This document shows, piece by piece, positions 35,672-44,142 of a stretch of 64,000 nt of DNA (the stretch's first letter is position 1; each line of letters opens with the position of its first letter). The notes under the pieces were generated by a model. That model had not been told where the DNA came from. It did no database searches and worked only from the letters and a program-made list of their open reading frames with translations. The DNA is from Lewinellaceae bacterium. Its GTDB lineage: Bacteria; Bacteroidota; Bacteroidia; Chitinophagales; Saprospiraceae. The stretch lies in the NCBI GenBank assembly GCA_016716135.1, contig JADJWX010000006.1, positions 248,001 to 312,000 on the forward strand, read 5' to 3'. The translations under genes were made by a program, and so were the position numbers.

Positions 35672-36922
35672 TCAGCCCTCCGGCAATTCCACGCACAGAA
35701 TAAAATATGTATCAGTCACAAACAGGCGGCGAGCGATAGTATCAATGCACAAGCTTTGAAAACTGAACGATGCCGGAATTTTACCCGTCCGGTTCGGGCT
35801 GCCCATTTTCCAGATTGTTTTGCCTGTGGCGGCATCTATCGCGTATAGCCGCCCGGTAGCCCTTGACGTGTAGTACAATATCCCCTCGAACAGGGTGAGT
35901 TCATCCGCCGACGACCCCACCTCTTTGTTTTCCCACACCGTGCTGCCGTCGGTCTTGCTGATAGCCATGGCGAGGTTGGTGTGGTCGGACACCAGCAGGA
36001 TGGTGTTGCCGTATTCCTTGAGGCTGTTGTAGCGGATGTCGCTGCCCCAGGCGCTGGGGAAGTCACGCGACCACAGCACCGTGCCGCTGAGCAAATCAAT
36101 GCAGTAAAGCGCTTTGCTGCAATTGATGTACAGCCGGTTGTCGGAGATGACGGGCGGGTAGATAGGACACCCGCTGCGAAAAGTGTCGAAATCCTTGAGC
36201 GACCACTCCATCTTGCGGGTGCGCAGGTTGAAGGCGTGCAAATCAGCCCTGCCTTGGTTGGCGCCGTATATCGCCAGGTCGCCCAGCATATTGACAGGTA
36301 CCATCAAAATCGAGTCTTCCTGCGGATTAATCCACAGGGAAACCGAGGATATGGATGGGTAATAGTTGTTGTCGTGCGGCAAGGTGAAAAGAGTGTCCCA
36401 TTGCCCTGCGGAGTGATGGGCACGTGTCAGAGACAAGCTTTGAAAATAGGGCGCGTTGTTGGGACAATGCGCATCGTACACATAGTCATTTATGGCAAAA
36501 ATCCGTCCGTTATGATTAAAAGGTCGCAAGTCTGTTTCCCACACAAATTGCCCAGTCTGGTTGTCAATACAATATACGTTCCGGCCAGTAGCAGCAATGG
36601 TTTTGTCCTCAATGGAGATAATTCTTCTGTCTGTCCATCCAGTATTCAAGTCATCGCGTTTCCAACGCAATTCGCCAGTAGATGCGCTGCGGCAATGTAT
36701 TTGCCCGCCCGGGTTAGTAAAATTGGTTGTATAAACCACGTTTCCTTGCCAAATATGCCACGCATCTCCCGATACATCAGCCGTATCAAGACTGAGGGGA
36801 TGCTGCCAGACCACCTTAAGTGAGGGCGCAGCGGGTGGAGGAGGCGGAGTGACGGGCATCGGCTCTTTTTGGCAAGCGGACAAGAGCAGCAGGAAAAATG
36901 AGAATCTCGCAATCAATTTCAT
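35672..36922 (-). CDS. PQQ-like beta-propeller lipoprotein, tandem copy 1
   Basis: A 416-aa lipoprotein (MKLIARFSFFLLLLSACQKE, lipobox LSAC) with a proline-rich linker (VTPPPPPAAPS) and an outer-membrane-type PQQ_2 propeller. Blade motifs: STGELRWKRDDL, NQTGQFVWETDL, LSGTVLWSRDF, TDGSTVWENKEV and ATGKTIWKMGS. No PQQ-dependent catalytic residues can be named, so it is probably a structural or binding propeller. It is the last of three tandem paralogues on this strand. Confidence 0.88.
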   Translation of the reverse strand: MKLIARFSFFLLLLSACQKEPMPVTPPPPPAAPSLKVVWQHPLSLDTADVSGDAWHIWQGNVVYTTNFTNPGGQIHCRSASTGELRWKRDDLNTGWTDRRIISIEDKTIAATGRNVYCIDNQTGQFVWETDLRPFNHNGRIFAINDYVYDAHCPNNAPYFQSLSLTRAHHSAGQWDTLFTLPHDNNYYPSISSVSLWINPQEDSILMVPVNMLGDLAIYGANQGRADLHAFNLRTRKMEWSLKDFDTFRSGCPIYPPVISDNRLYINCSKALYCIDLLSGTVLWSRDFPSAWGSDIRYNSLKEYGNTILLVSDHTNLAMAISKTDGSTVWENKEVGSSADELTLFEGILYYTSRATGRLYAIDAATGKTIWKMGSPNRTGKIPASFSFQSLCIDTIARRLFVTDTYFILCVELPEG

Positions 36923-36950
36923 GTCAGGCTTTTTTTTGTTATTTCTCTTC

Positions 36951-38200
36951 TCAGCCCTCCGGCAATTCCACGCACAGAATAAAATATGTATCAGTCACAA
37001 ACAGGCGGCGAGCGATAGGATCAATGCACAAGCTTTGAAAACTGAACGATGCCGGAATTTTACCCGTCCTGTTCGGGCTGCCCATGTTCCAGATTGTTTT
37101 GCCTGTGGCGGCATCTATTGCATATAGCCGCCCTGTGGCTGTCGAGGTATAATAAAGTATGCCCTCAAACAGGGTGAGTTCATCCGCTGAACAGCCGACT
37201 TCCTTGTTTTCCCACACCGTGCTGCCGTCGGTCTTGCTGATGGCCATCGCTATGTTAGTATGGTCGGACACCAGCAGGATGGTGTTGCCATATTCTTTGA
37301 GGCTGTTGTAGCGGATGTCGCTGCCCCAGGCGCTGGGGAAGTCGCGCGACCAGACGACCGTGCCGCTGAGCAAATCAATACAGTAAAGCGCTTTGCTGCA
37401 ATTGATGTACAGCCGGTTGTCAGCAATCACAGGCGGGTAGATGGGGCATTCGCTGCGAAAGTGTCGAAATCCTTGAGCGACCACTCCATTTGCCGGGTGC
37501 GCAGGTTGAAGGCGTGCAAATCAGCCCTCCCTTGGTTGGCACCGTATATCGCCAGGTTGCCCAGCATGGTCATGGGTACCATCAGCACCGAATCTCCTTG
37601 CGGATTGAGCCAGAGGGATACCGATGACAGGCCCGGGTAGTACTTGTTGTCGTGCGGCAAGGTGAAAAGGGTGTCCCATTGACCTGTGGAGTGATGGGCA
37701 CGTGTCAGAGACAAGCTTTGAAAATAGGGCGCGTTGTTGGGACAATGCGCATCGTACACATAGTCATTTATGGCAAAAATCCGTCCGTTATGATTAAAAG
37801 GTCGCAAGTCTGTTTCCCACACAAATTGCCCAGTCTGGTTGTCAATACAATATACGTTCCGGCCAGTGGCAGCAATGGTTTTGTCCTCAATGGAGACAAT
37901 TCTTCTGTCTGTCCATCCAGTATTCAAGTCATCGCGTTTCCAACGCAATTCGCCAGTAGATGCGCTGCGGCAATGTATTTGCCCGCCCGGGTTAGTATAA
38001 TTGGTTGTATAAACCACGTTTCCCTGCCAGATATGCCAAGCATCTCCTGATATATCAGCAGTGTCAGGGCTGAGCGGATGCTGCCAAAGCACTTTGAGGG
38101 AGGGTGCAGCGGGTGGAGGAGGCGGAGTGACGGGCATCGGCTCTTTTTGGCAAGCGGGCAAGAGCAGCAGGAAAAATGAGAACCTCGCAATCAATTTCAT
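36951..38200 (-). pseudogene. PQQ-like propeller lipoprotein, tandem copy 2, one-base frameshift
   Basis: Same design and start (38200) as copy 1 and nearly identical in the first 170 codons. At 37458-37460 the run gcgAAAgtg has one A fewer than in copies 1 and 3 (gcgAAAAgtg). This breaks the frame at DFDTFAANAP instead of DFDTFRSECPIYPP. With the base restored the protein is complete (416 aa). It is either a real mutation or a homopolymer error. Confidence 0.85.
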
Positions 38201-38229
38201 GTCAGGCTTTTTTTTTGTTATTTCTCTTC

Positions 38230-39483
38230 TCAGCCCTCCGGCAATTCCACGCACAAGATAAAATATTTGTCGGTCACAAACATCCGCCTGCTTGCCGGGT
38301 CAATGCAAAGCATTTGGGAACCGAAGGAAGCCGGGATTTTACTTGTCCTGTTCGGGCTGCCCATGTTCCAGATTGTTTTGCCTGTGGCAGCGTCTATCGC
38401 GTACAGCCGGCCGGTAGCCCTTGAGGTGTAGTACAATATCCCCTCGAACAGGGTGAGTTCATCCGCCGACGACCCCACCTCTTTGTTTTCCCACACCGTG
38501 CTGCCGTCGGTCTTGCTGATAGCCATGGCGAGGTTGGTGTGGTCGGACACCAGCAGGATGGTGTTGCCGTATTCCTTGAGGCTGTTGTAGCGGATGTCGC
38601 TGCCCCATGCGCTGGGGAAGTCACGCGACCAAACGACCGTGCCGCTGAGCAAATCAATGCAGTAAAGGGCTTTGCTGCAATTGATGTACAGCCGGTTGTC
38701 GGAGATGACGGGCGGGTAAATAGGACATTCGCTGCGAAAAGTGTCGAAATCCTTGAGCGACCACTCCATTTGCCGGGTGCGCAGGTTGAAGGCGTGCAAA
38801 TCAGCCCTGCCTTGATTGGCGCCGTATATCGCCAGGTTGCCCAGCATGGTCATGGGTACCATCAGCACCGAATCTCCTTGCGGATTGAGCCAGAGGGATA
38901 CCGATGACAGGCCCGGGTAGTACTTGTTGTCGTGCGGCAAGGTGAAAAGGGTGTCCCATTGGCCTGTGGAGTGATGAGCGCGCACTATAGATATGCTTTC
39001 ACGGTAGGGCGCGCCATTAGGGTATTGTGCGTCATACACGAATTCTCCTATTGAATAAAGTCTCACATTTCCATAAAAAGGATGAAGGTCGGTTTTCCAG
39101 GCATTCTGACCTGTGTTGTTGTCAATGCAAAATTTTCTTCGGCCTGTACTGGCTATAGTTTTATCGGCGATTGACACAATCTGTCTATCGGTCCATCCAG
39201 CAGTGTATAGATCGTCGCGCTTCCAGCGCAACTCACCTGTGGCTGCGTCGCGGCAGTGTATTTGTGCTTCGGGTACAGTGAAGTTGGTCGTGTAAATCAC
39301 ATTGCCTTGCCATGTGTGCCAGGCTGCACCAAATACATCGGTGGTGTCAGGGCTTAGCGGGTACTGCCATACTACTTTGAGCGAAGGGGTAACGGGCGGT
39401 GGTGGCGGCGGAGTAGGCATCGGCTCTTTTTGGCAAGCGGACAAGAACAGCAGGAAAAATGAGAATCTCGCAATCAATTTCAT
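38230..39483 (-). CDS. PQQ-like propeller lipoprotein, tandem copy 3
   Basis: 417 aa, intact. The C-terminal two thirds are nearly identical to copies 1 and 2. The N-terminal third differs more (for example FGAAWHTWQGNVIYTTNFTV, and the blade at residues 110-150), which gives a mosaic pattern. Spacers of 28-29 bp (gtcaggctttttttt-type) between copies are conserved, and a short remnant of the unit end (ctcttctcagcc) remains upstream of this copy. Confidence 0.88.
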   Translation of the reverse strand: MKLIARFSFFLLFLSACQKEPMPTPPPPPPVTPSLKVVWQYPLSPDTTDVFGAAWHTWQGNVIYTTNFTVPEAQIHCRDAATGELRWKRDDLYTAGWTDRQIVSIADKTIASTGRRKFCIDNNTGQNAWKTDLHPFYGNVRLYSIGEFVYDAQYPNGAPYRESISIVRAHHSTGQWDTLFTLPHDNKYYPGLSSVSLWLNPQGDSVLMVPMTMLGNLAIYGANQGRADLHAFNLRTRQMEWSLKDFDTFRSECPIYPPVISDNRLYINCSKALYCIDLLSGTVVWSRDFPSAWGSDIRYNSLKEYGNTILLVSDHTNLAMAISKTDGSTVWENKEVGSSADELTLFEGILYYTSRATGRLYAIDAATGKTIWNMGSPNRTSKIPASFGSQMLCIDPASRRMFVTDKYFILCVELPEG

Positions 39484-39652
39484 GACAGGCTTTTTTTGTT
39501 ATTTCTCTTCTCAGCCTTCTCGACCGGAATGTGCTTGTGCGCATTTGCAACGCGACACATACTGTTGTACTTTATTTTTTGTGCTGTAGTTCTATGTTTT
39601 TATCGAAAGCCGGGAGACTTGTTGACGGGCACACTACTGGACATTATTATGT

Positions 39653-39717
39653 CGCACAGATTTTACACAGAAAATCACACAGATTTCACACAGGATTTTC
39701 CGTGTAAAATCTGTGCG
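39653..39717. repeat. Perfect 16-bp inverted repeat
   Basis: CGCACAGATTTTACAC at 39653 is exactly mirrored at 39702-39717, with further cacaga words between. Same style as the M and K palindromes, but with a different word. Nothing coding is seen in 39484-39747. Confidence 0.7.
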
Positions 39718-39747
39718 AAAAATGCCTGGTAGTATGTGCGCAACGTT

Positions 39748-39930
39748 TTACTTATTTCTTTTTAAGTATGAATATGATATCATGCCAAGTCCGATAATTA
39801 GCTGGATACCCACGAAAATATTTCTGGTTAACGTATGAGATTCATAAGTTCCACCAAGAAACCATTCGCCTGCCATCCCTGCCAACAAAGCACCTGCCAT
39901 AATCCAAGTTGTTTTTTCACTCTTTTTCAT
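39748..39930 (-). CDS. Small membrane protein, 60 aa
   Basis: Start at 39930 (MKKSEKTTWIMAGALLAGMA). Two transmembrane helices (WIMAGALLAGMAGEWFLGG; FVGIQLIIGLGMISYSYL) with a Lys-rich C-terminus. No family is assigned. The ATG is preceded by an AT-rich stretch and the frame is otherwise clean, so it is probably real. Confidence 0.6.
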   Translation of the reverse strand: MKKSEKTTWIMAGALLAGMAGEWFLGGTYESHTLTRNIFVGIQLIIGLGMISYSYLKRNK

Positions 39931-40090
39931 AATTATTAATTTTTTTCTATAAAAAAATTCATGATAAGGTTTTACAAACAACTTTGGGCTAAACGGCGTA
40001 GACAGATTTTGCTGACTATGAACGTTTTAACCTTTATGTGTGGCAGCATTCATTCGTTAATTTCAAAGCTTACCATTCGAAATTTGCCTT

Positions 40091-40678
40091 TCACCTATAT
40101 AAATCGATATTGTAGTTGCCAATTTCCCATTTCCCAAAATCTTTAAATCCCCATGAATCTGAATGCCAACTATTTGTCCATCCATTTTGCAGAGAGAAGT
40201 CAACTGATAATAAAGGTGTAGATATATTATTAGGCTTTGTCATTTTCCATTTAATAACAAAATTTAATGTTGATTTTACTTTTGGATAGGTCAAATACAA
40301 TTCCCATGCGATATATCTGATATCTTTCTTGTTAAACTTTGTTCTATACTCTCTATTCTCTTTTGGAACAGGTTCTTCCCTTGACTTTTCGTAGAATGAA
40401 AGTTTTTCAATAATTACTTCATTAATCAAAAATGAATTTGCTATTCTATTTAAGAGTTCCAAAGTGGATATTATTATTTTGTTATGTTCTCTTAATTCTA
40501 CATCTTCATTTAAAGTATAAGTATGTTTCTCCTTTTCAATTTTGTTAAACCTCGAGATTAACAAGATACTTTCTATCTCAAAATTACTATCCCTTGTTCC
40601 TTCAAGAAGGAGATTTAATCCACGTTTTAAATCTCCTTCAATTATTAAATTTTTTATTTTTTCAATTTGTACCTTCAT
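40091..40678 (-). CDS. Effector-associated-domain (EAD11-like) protein, probable 3' frameshift
   Basis: Start at 40678 (MKVQIEKIKNLIIEGDLKRG). Residues 1-80 match the EAD11-type death-like helical adaptor (LLLEGTRDSNFEIESILLIS, RFNKIEKEKHTY, NKIIISTLELLNRI). Residues about 115-195 form a beta domain ending SDSWGFKDFGKWEIGNYNID. The stop after DLYR seems early. In another frame VKGKFRMVSFEINE continues to 40050, so one base is probably missing near 40088. EADs are thought to recruit effectors to STAND-type conflict sensors in bacteria; no partner with the same domain is in the window. Confidence 0.6.
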   Translation of the reverse strand: MKVQIEKIKNLIIEGDLKRGLNLLLEGTRDSNFEIESILLISRFNKIEKEKHTYTLNEDVELREHNKIIISTLELLNRIANSFLINEVIIEKLSFYEKSREEPVPKENREYRTKFNKKDIRYIAWELYLTYPKVKSTLNFVIKWKMTKPNNISTPLLSVDFSLQNGWTNSWHSDSWGFKDFGKWEIGNYNIDLYR

Positions 40679-40801
40679 GTTTTTGATTTGTTGCCACCAA
40701 CTCAGGCTGTAAAAAAAATCACGCCCTGATTTTATTAAATTCAAGTTGGCCTACCTGTTGCATCCCCAAGATAGACAGTAGGCAAGCAGTTAGTTTTCGA
40801 A

Positions 40802-40828
40802 CATGTTGAGCCAGCGGGGTTTCTTTTT
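40802..40828 (-). repeat. Post-stop motif (251-aa gene)
   Basis: AACCCCGCTGGCTCAACATG follows the stop by about seven bases. Confidence 0.55.
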
Positions 40829-41584
40829 TTATTTTTCTTCAGTCAATTCTAATCCTAAATTCATCAACTCATTTTTTATTTCTTTTGAACATCCGACTAT
40901 TGTTACATAAGCGTCGTAATTGCCCCAAATATTAATTTTTGCCGAATGGTTCTTGGCGACTTCTTCAATCTGTTTTTTCGTTTCTTCATCTAACCATTCT
41001 CGTGGAAATCTAATATTTGTTGGATACCCATTTTCGTTAATCCAATTCCAAATTCTTGAAAATCGAATTGAGGAATCGAATGGGATTTTATACTTCTTAC
41101 ACATTGATTTCCATGTCAGATTTTCCCAAGTCCAATATTTGTTATTTATTACATCATCATCTGTATGATAATCCCAATTATCTGATTTCTCAAAATGCAA
41201 ATTGGCAATTTCATGTAATTCTTCAACGAATTTTGGATGTTCTTCTTTGGTCAATCTTTTTCCGTCTCGCTTTATTGAAAACCAAGTTTTTGTATCTGAA
41301 ATCTTAAATGAGTTATCAATTATTCTTTTTACAACAAAATCTTCATCGACCATTACTTCATCTGAAAAACCTTCCAATGTCCCAAAATGTTTGAGAATCA
41401 AATTTGCTAAACGGTATTCAAAAATTTGCTCTTCCAATTTTTCATTGTAGATACCTTCTTTTCCTTCTTTATTGATTTCAAAAGGATGCAATATTTGATA
41501 TACAAATTCAAATTCAGATTTTGTCTCTTGAATTCGATTGTTAATTGATTTTTCGTAATATTTTATTGATTCCACGATTTCCAT
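40829..41584 (-). CDS. Hypothetical protein, 251 aa
   Basis: Soluble, highly charged, Trp-rich in the middle (KYWTWENLTWKSMCKKYKIP). No signal peptide or known domain. It is the clearest example of a gene bounded on both sides: R4 promoter/hairpin upstream (41726-41846) and the post-stop motif downstream. Two CCGCC-type hairpins lie in its 5' UTR at about 41612-41626 and 41650-41666. Confidence 0.6.
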   Translation of the reverse strand: MEIVESIKYYEKSINNRIQETKSEFEFVYQILHPFEINKEGKEGIYNEKLEEQIFEYRLANLILKHFGTLEGFSDEVMVDEDFVVKRIIDNSFKISDTKTWFSIKRDGKRLTKEEHPKFVEELHEIANLHFEKSDNWDYHTDDDVINNKYWTWENLTWKSMCKKYKIPFDSSIRFSRIWNWINENGYPTNIRFPREWLDEETKKQIEEVAKNHSAKINIWGNYDAYVTIVGCSKEIKNELMNLGLELTEEK

Positions 41585-41725
41585 TTTTTTCTACTTGCCG
41601 CTAACTTCTGCACTCTCGCCACGCCATGGCGGCAATATTTTAAATTAAGCTGTACTCCCGCCATTCCATGGCGTATAAATCACCAATCGCCCAAAGCCAA
41701 ATCCATCTATTTCCAAAAAACTAAA

Positions 41726-41761
41726 CTGCCCTTCCTCCGAGAACCTCCGGAGAAAGGGCAG
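41726..41761 (-). promoter_or_regulatory. R4 leader hairpin
   Basis: CTGCCCTT...AAGGGCAG with inner CTCCG/CGGAG. On the minus strand it is followed by tttagttttttgg, an intrinsic-terminator-like T-tract. Confidence 0.55.
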
Positions 41762-41814
41762 TCCAAAAAAATATGGTAAACAAACCTGGTCAAGAGCGAT
41801 TTATTTTGCGGCAA

Positions 41815-41846
41815 CAAACTTAACCCAATTTTCCTGCCGGGTCAAT
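41815..41846 (-). promoter_or_regulatory. R4: shared promoter element
   Basis: On the minus strand ATTG (41843-41846), 20 bp, TAAGTTTG (41815-41822). The flank ttgacccggcaggaaaattg is nearly the same as in R6. Confidence 0.6.
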
Positions 41847-41907
41847 AGCCCCACCCAAAAAACGCCGGGCCGCATGGCCGCTCTCCGGCGCATCGTGCGT
41901 ACGCTTC

Positions 41908-43425
41908 CTATTCACAATAGATTTTGGTAATCAACCACTTCCCGTTTTCTTTCTGCAGCTCAAATTTTTGTTCTTGCAGGGAATCGCCTTCGCCACTCGA
42001 CATTAGGGCTGTTGCCTTAGTGGTGCCCAGGCCCTCTGCCGCAATGGGCGCCTGCGTCCAGAAATTCAAATCCCAGTCCTGCGTACAAAAAAAGCGGTCG
42101 TAATCCAGGCAGAACGGCGGCTCGTCCAGCGGCTGGGTTTTCCAGTGCTTCTCACATTCCTTCAGGGCGGCGATTTCAGCATTGATCAATACATCGCTGA
42201 TATAGCCGCTGGCTTTAATTTTTGAAAAATACGCTTTGAGTTTCGGCAGGTCCAGCGTCAAATGCCGGTCCTTTTCCCGGAGGCAATCCGCGATACTTTC
42301 GTCTTGCTTTTGAAAGGCGTCGTACCAGCGGTAAAAGCCGTGGATGGCGTCGTTTATGGCGATCAGGTCGGGGTCGTCTTGTGAAGCGCCCGAATCTGCC
42401 GGTTCGGCGGCAACCGCATTCCGCCAGTCAATTTTTACCAGATGGTCTATCCCGGTGAAAGGCAGTAGGTAGGTGGTGCTTCCCATCGCATAGGGGCTGA
42501 CCTCTTCGGGGTTGAAGTGCAGGTAAATTCCACTTTTTATCAAACCGAAATTGTCCGGGAGTTTGAACCGGTAGCTGCCGTCGAATTCAAATCCGTTTTT
42601 CCTGAAATCCGCAGCGCGTTTAGTCCGGAATTCCGATTCGGCGATTTTTGCCAGCGCCGCTTTATCGCTTGTCAGGTCATCCCAGCGGATTTGTTTGCCC
42701 GATTGCGCATCGAAGGTCGCCATAGCCGTTGTCGTGCTGCCGTGCGCCCCGCCCTGGAAGGTGTAGCTGCTGATGGCCAGGGTCAAATACTTGCTGTCGT
42801 TGAGCAGCACATCGCTCCCGCAATCGGCCGCAAAGGCGCCGTACATAGCGGAACCCTTGTAGGTTTCATGGCGCTTGAAAAACAGTTCGGCGGCGGCATC
42901 CAGTGTGCTTGCCGGCGCGCTTGCCTTGGGTGCCTCCCCGGTCAAAATGCTGCTTAGATAGCGGTTCACCCATTGTTCAACACTGTTCTTCAGGGCATCC
43001 GAACCCCGTTGTACAACCGGATACTGGAAATCGATCGCGGCACAATTCGTTCGGTCTTCGTCGGCCTGGTCGCAATCCGTTCCTTTTTCTTTCCGGAACT
43101 GCAGGATTTCAATGCGTGCGAATTTCCGCAGCGCTTTTGCCTCCGCAACAGCCTCCGACACCGCGCTTTCTATTTCGGCGCGCATGCCCATGAGCACTTC
43201 CCCTTCGTATTTTATTTCCAGGTCATCAGGTATGGCGGGCATCTTATCCAGGGTGTCCACCAATAAGAGGTTGAGGTTTTCGAGCGCTGTTTTTTCGCCG
43301 TAAAGGGTGATCTCCCCATTTTGGTTTACGGTAATTGGAGCCGGGGCGCCCTGTTTTTGCTGGCAGCTATATCCCCAGAAAAGACCTGCAAGGAGGAGAA
43401 GCCGGACTACTGCATTGATGCTCAT
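41908..43425 (-). CDS. DUF3298/RsiV-like lipoprotein
   Basis: 505 aa. Signal peptide with lipobox (MSINAVVRLLLLAGLFWGYS followed by C). Residues about 110-330 are the DUF4163/DUF3298 pair: CAAIDFQYPVVQRG, then YLTLAISSYTFQGGAHGSTT, TFDAQSGKQIRWDDL, and SGIYLHFNPEEVSPYAMGST. Residues about 355-505 form a second, DUF3828-like domain (ALMSSGEGDSLQEQKFELQK). Anti-sigma factor RsiV uses DUF3298 to bind lysozyme; whether this protein binds anything similar is unknown. It is preceded by element R5. Confidence 0.8.
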   Translation of the reverse strand: MSINAVVRLLLLAGLFWGYSCQQKQGAPAPITVNQNGEITLYGEKTALENLNLLLVDTLDKMPAIPDDLEIKYEGEVLMGMRAEIESAVSEAVAEAKALRKFARIEILQFRKEKGTDCDQADEDRTNCAAIDFQYPVVQRGSDALKNSVEQWVNRYLSSILTGEAPKASAPASTLDAAAELFFKRHETYKGSAMYGAFAADCGSDVLLNDSKYLTLAISSYTFQGGAHGSTTTAMATFDAQSGKQIRWDDLTSDKAALAKIAESEFRTKRAADFRKNGFEFDGSYRFKLPDNFGLIKSGIYLHFNPEEVSPYAMGSTTYLLPFTGIDHLVKIDWRNAVAAEPADSGASQDDPDLIAINDAIHGFYRWYDAFQKQDESIADCLREKDRHLTLDLPKLKAYFSKIKASGYISDVLINAEIAALKECEKHWKTQPLDEPPFCLDYDRFFCTQDWDLNFWTQAPIAAEGLGTTKATALMSSGEGDSLQEQKFELQKENGKWLITKIYCE

Positions 43426-43518
43426 TTTTCGTTTTTTTTAAGTTGGTGAGAACGTTTGTGTACACGGTGTTATACGAAGGCGGATGGCTTCTAGATTCAA
43501 TGTTGCCCCTAAACCACA

Positions 43519-43551
43519 CAGCCCTTTTCCCGGAGACAGGAAAAAGGACTG
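43519..43551 (-). promoter_or_regulatory. R5 leader hairpin (diverged)
   Basis: CAGTCCTTTTTCCTG/CGGGAAAAGGGCTG, a weaker relative of the CTGCCCTT hairpins at the expected place upstream of the DUF3298 gene. Confidence 0.45.
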
Positions 43552-43605
43552 TTAAAGAAAAAAGCGTTCGGGGCCGGGTTTGCTGCGGGGTGCTTTTTGC
43601 GGCGA

Positions 43606-43637
43606 CAAACTTAGCGTCAAATATATTTCGGATCAAT
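43606..43637 (-). promoter_or_regulatory. R5: shared promoter element
   Basis: On the minus strand ATTG (43634-43637), 20 bp, TAAGTTTG (43606-43613). Confidence 0.5.
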
Positions 43638-43779
43638 CTGCAGTTTGAAAAAAAATCCGGGCGTGTATAATCCCAACTGAACGGACTTCCGGCATGTGTC
43701 GGGCTGCTGGCAGCCTGATGTCAAAGTGGCACTAAACAAAAAAGCCAGAAATGTCGAACTCCGACTGTCCGGGTAATTT

Positions 43780-43965
43780 GATCCGAAGCAGGAAATGCTC
43801 TACGAGCCAATCTGTTTGCAGTACAAACCCTGCGCCCAAAACGGGCATGTGCCCCATTCGGTAAAGTTCCAATGCCGTGTCGGTCATTCGCTGCTATGCG
43901 TTCCGGGATGTCGTTTGTGCCGGAGCGGTAGGAGCCTGCGACGAGGATCAGTAAGGATTTGGGTG
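43780..43965 (-). pseudogene. Fragment of the nucleoside-deoxyribosyltransferase-like gene
   Basis: Encodes KSLLILVAGSYRSGTNDIPE and, after a frame change, pieces of the helix that reads ALELYRMGHMPVLGEWF in the intact gene at 45637-46020. The central coding part has been deleted and the rest is out of frame. Confidence 0.7.
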
Positions 43966-44050
43966 TTGTTGGGTTGTGCCCGGAGCATTGTCGGTTATGA
44001 TCGGCAGTGCGAAGCCATACTGACGTTAACATGTGGCTGAAAAATGGGGG

Positions 44051-44123
44051 ATTAACAAAAAATGTGTCAAGCTAAAGGTATTTTTGTTCGCTTTAACTTG
44101 ACACACTTTTTTGTAATAGTCTC
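44051..44123. mobile_element. Mini-element made of two IS256 ends
   Basis: The left terminal word (acaaaaaatgtgtcaagc) is followed after a short gap by the right terminal region (tatttttgttcgctttaact, then tgacacac and tttttgtaatagtctc). Both match the IS256 copy at 19246-20638, but nothing lies between them. An internally deleted derivative. Confidence 0.75.
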
Positions 44124-44142
44124 GAAGTATACTTAAAAACAC

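Noticed and set aside
33900..35700. Classical integron with attC sites
   Set aside because: The boundary repeats do not show the paired RYYYAAC/GTTRRRY core sites, and no IntI-type tyrosine recombinase is in the window.
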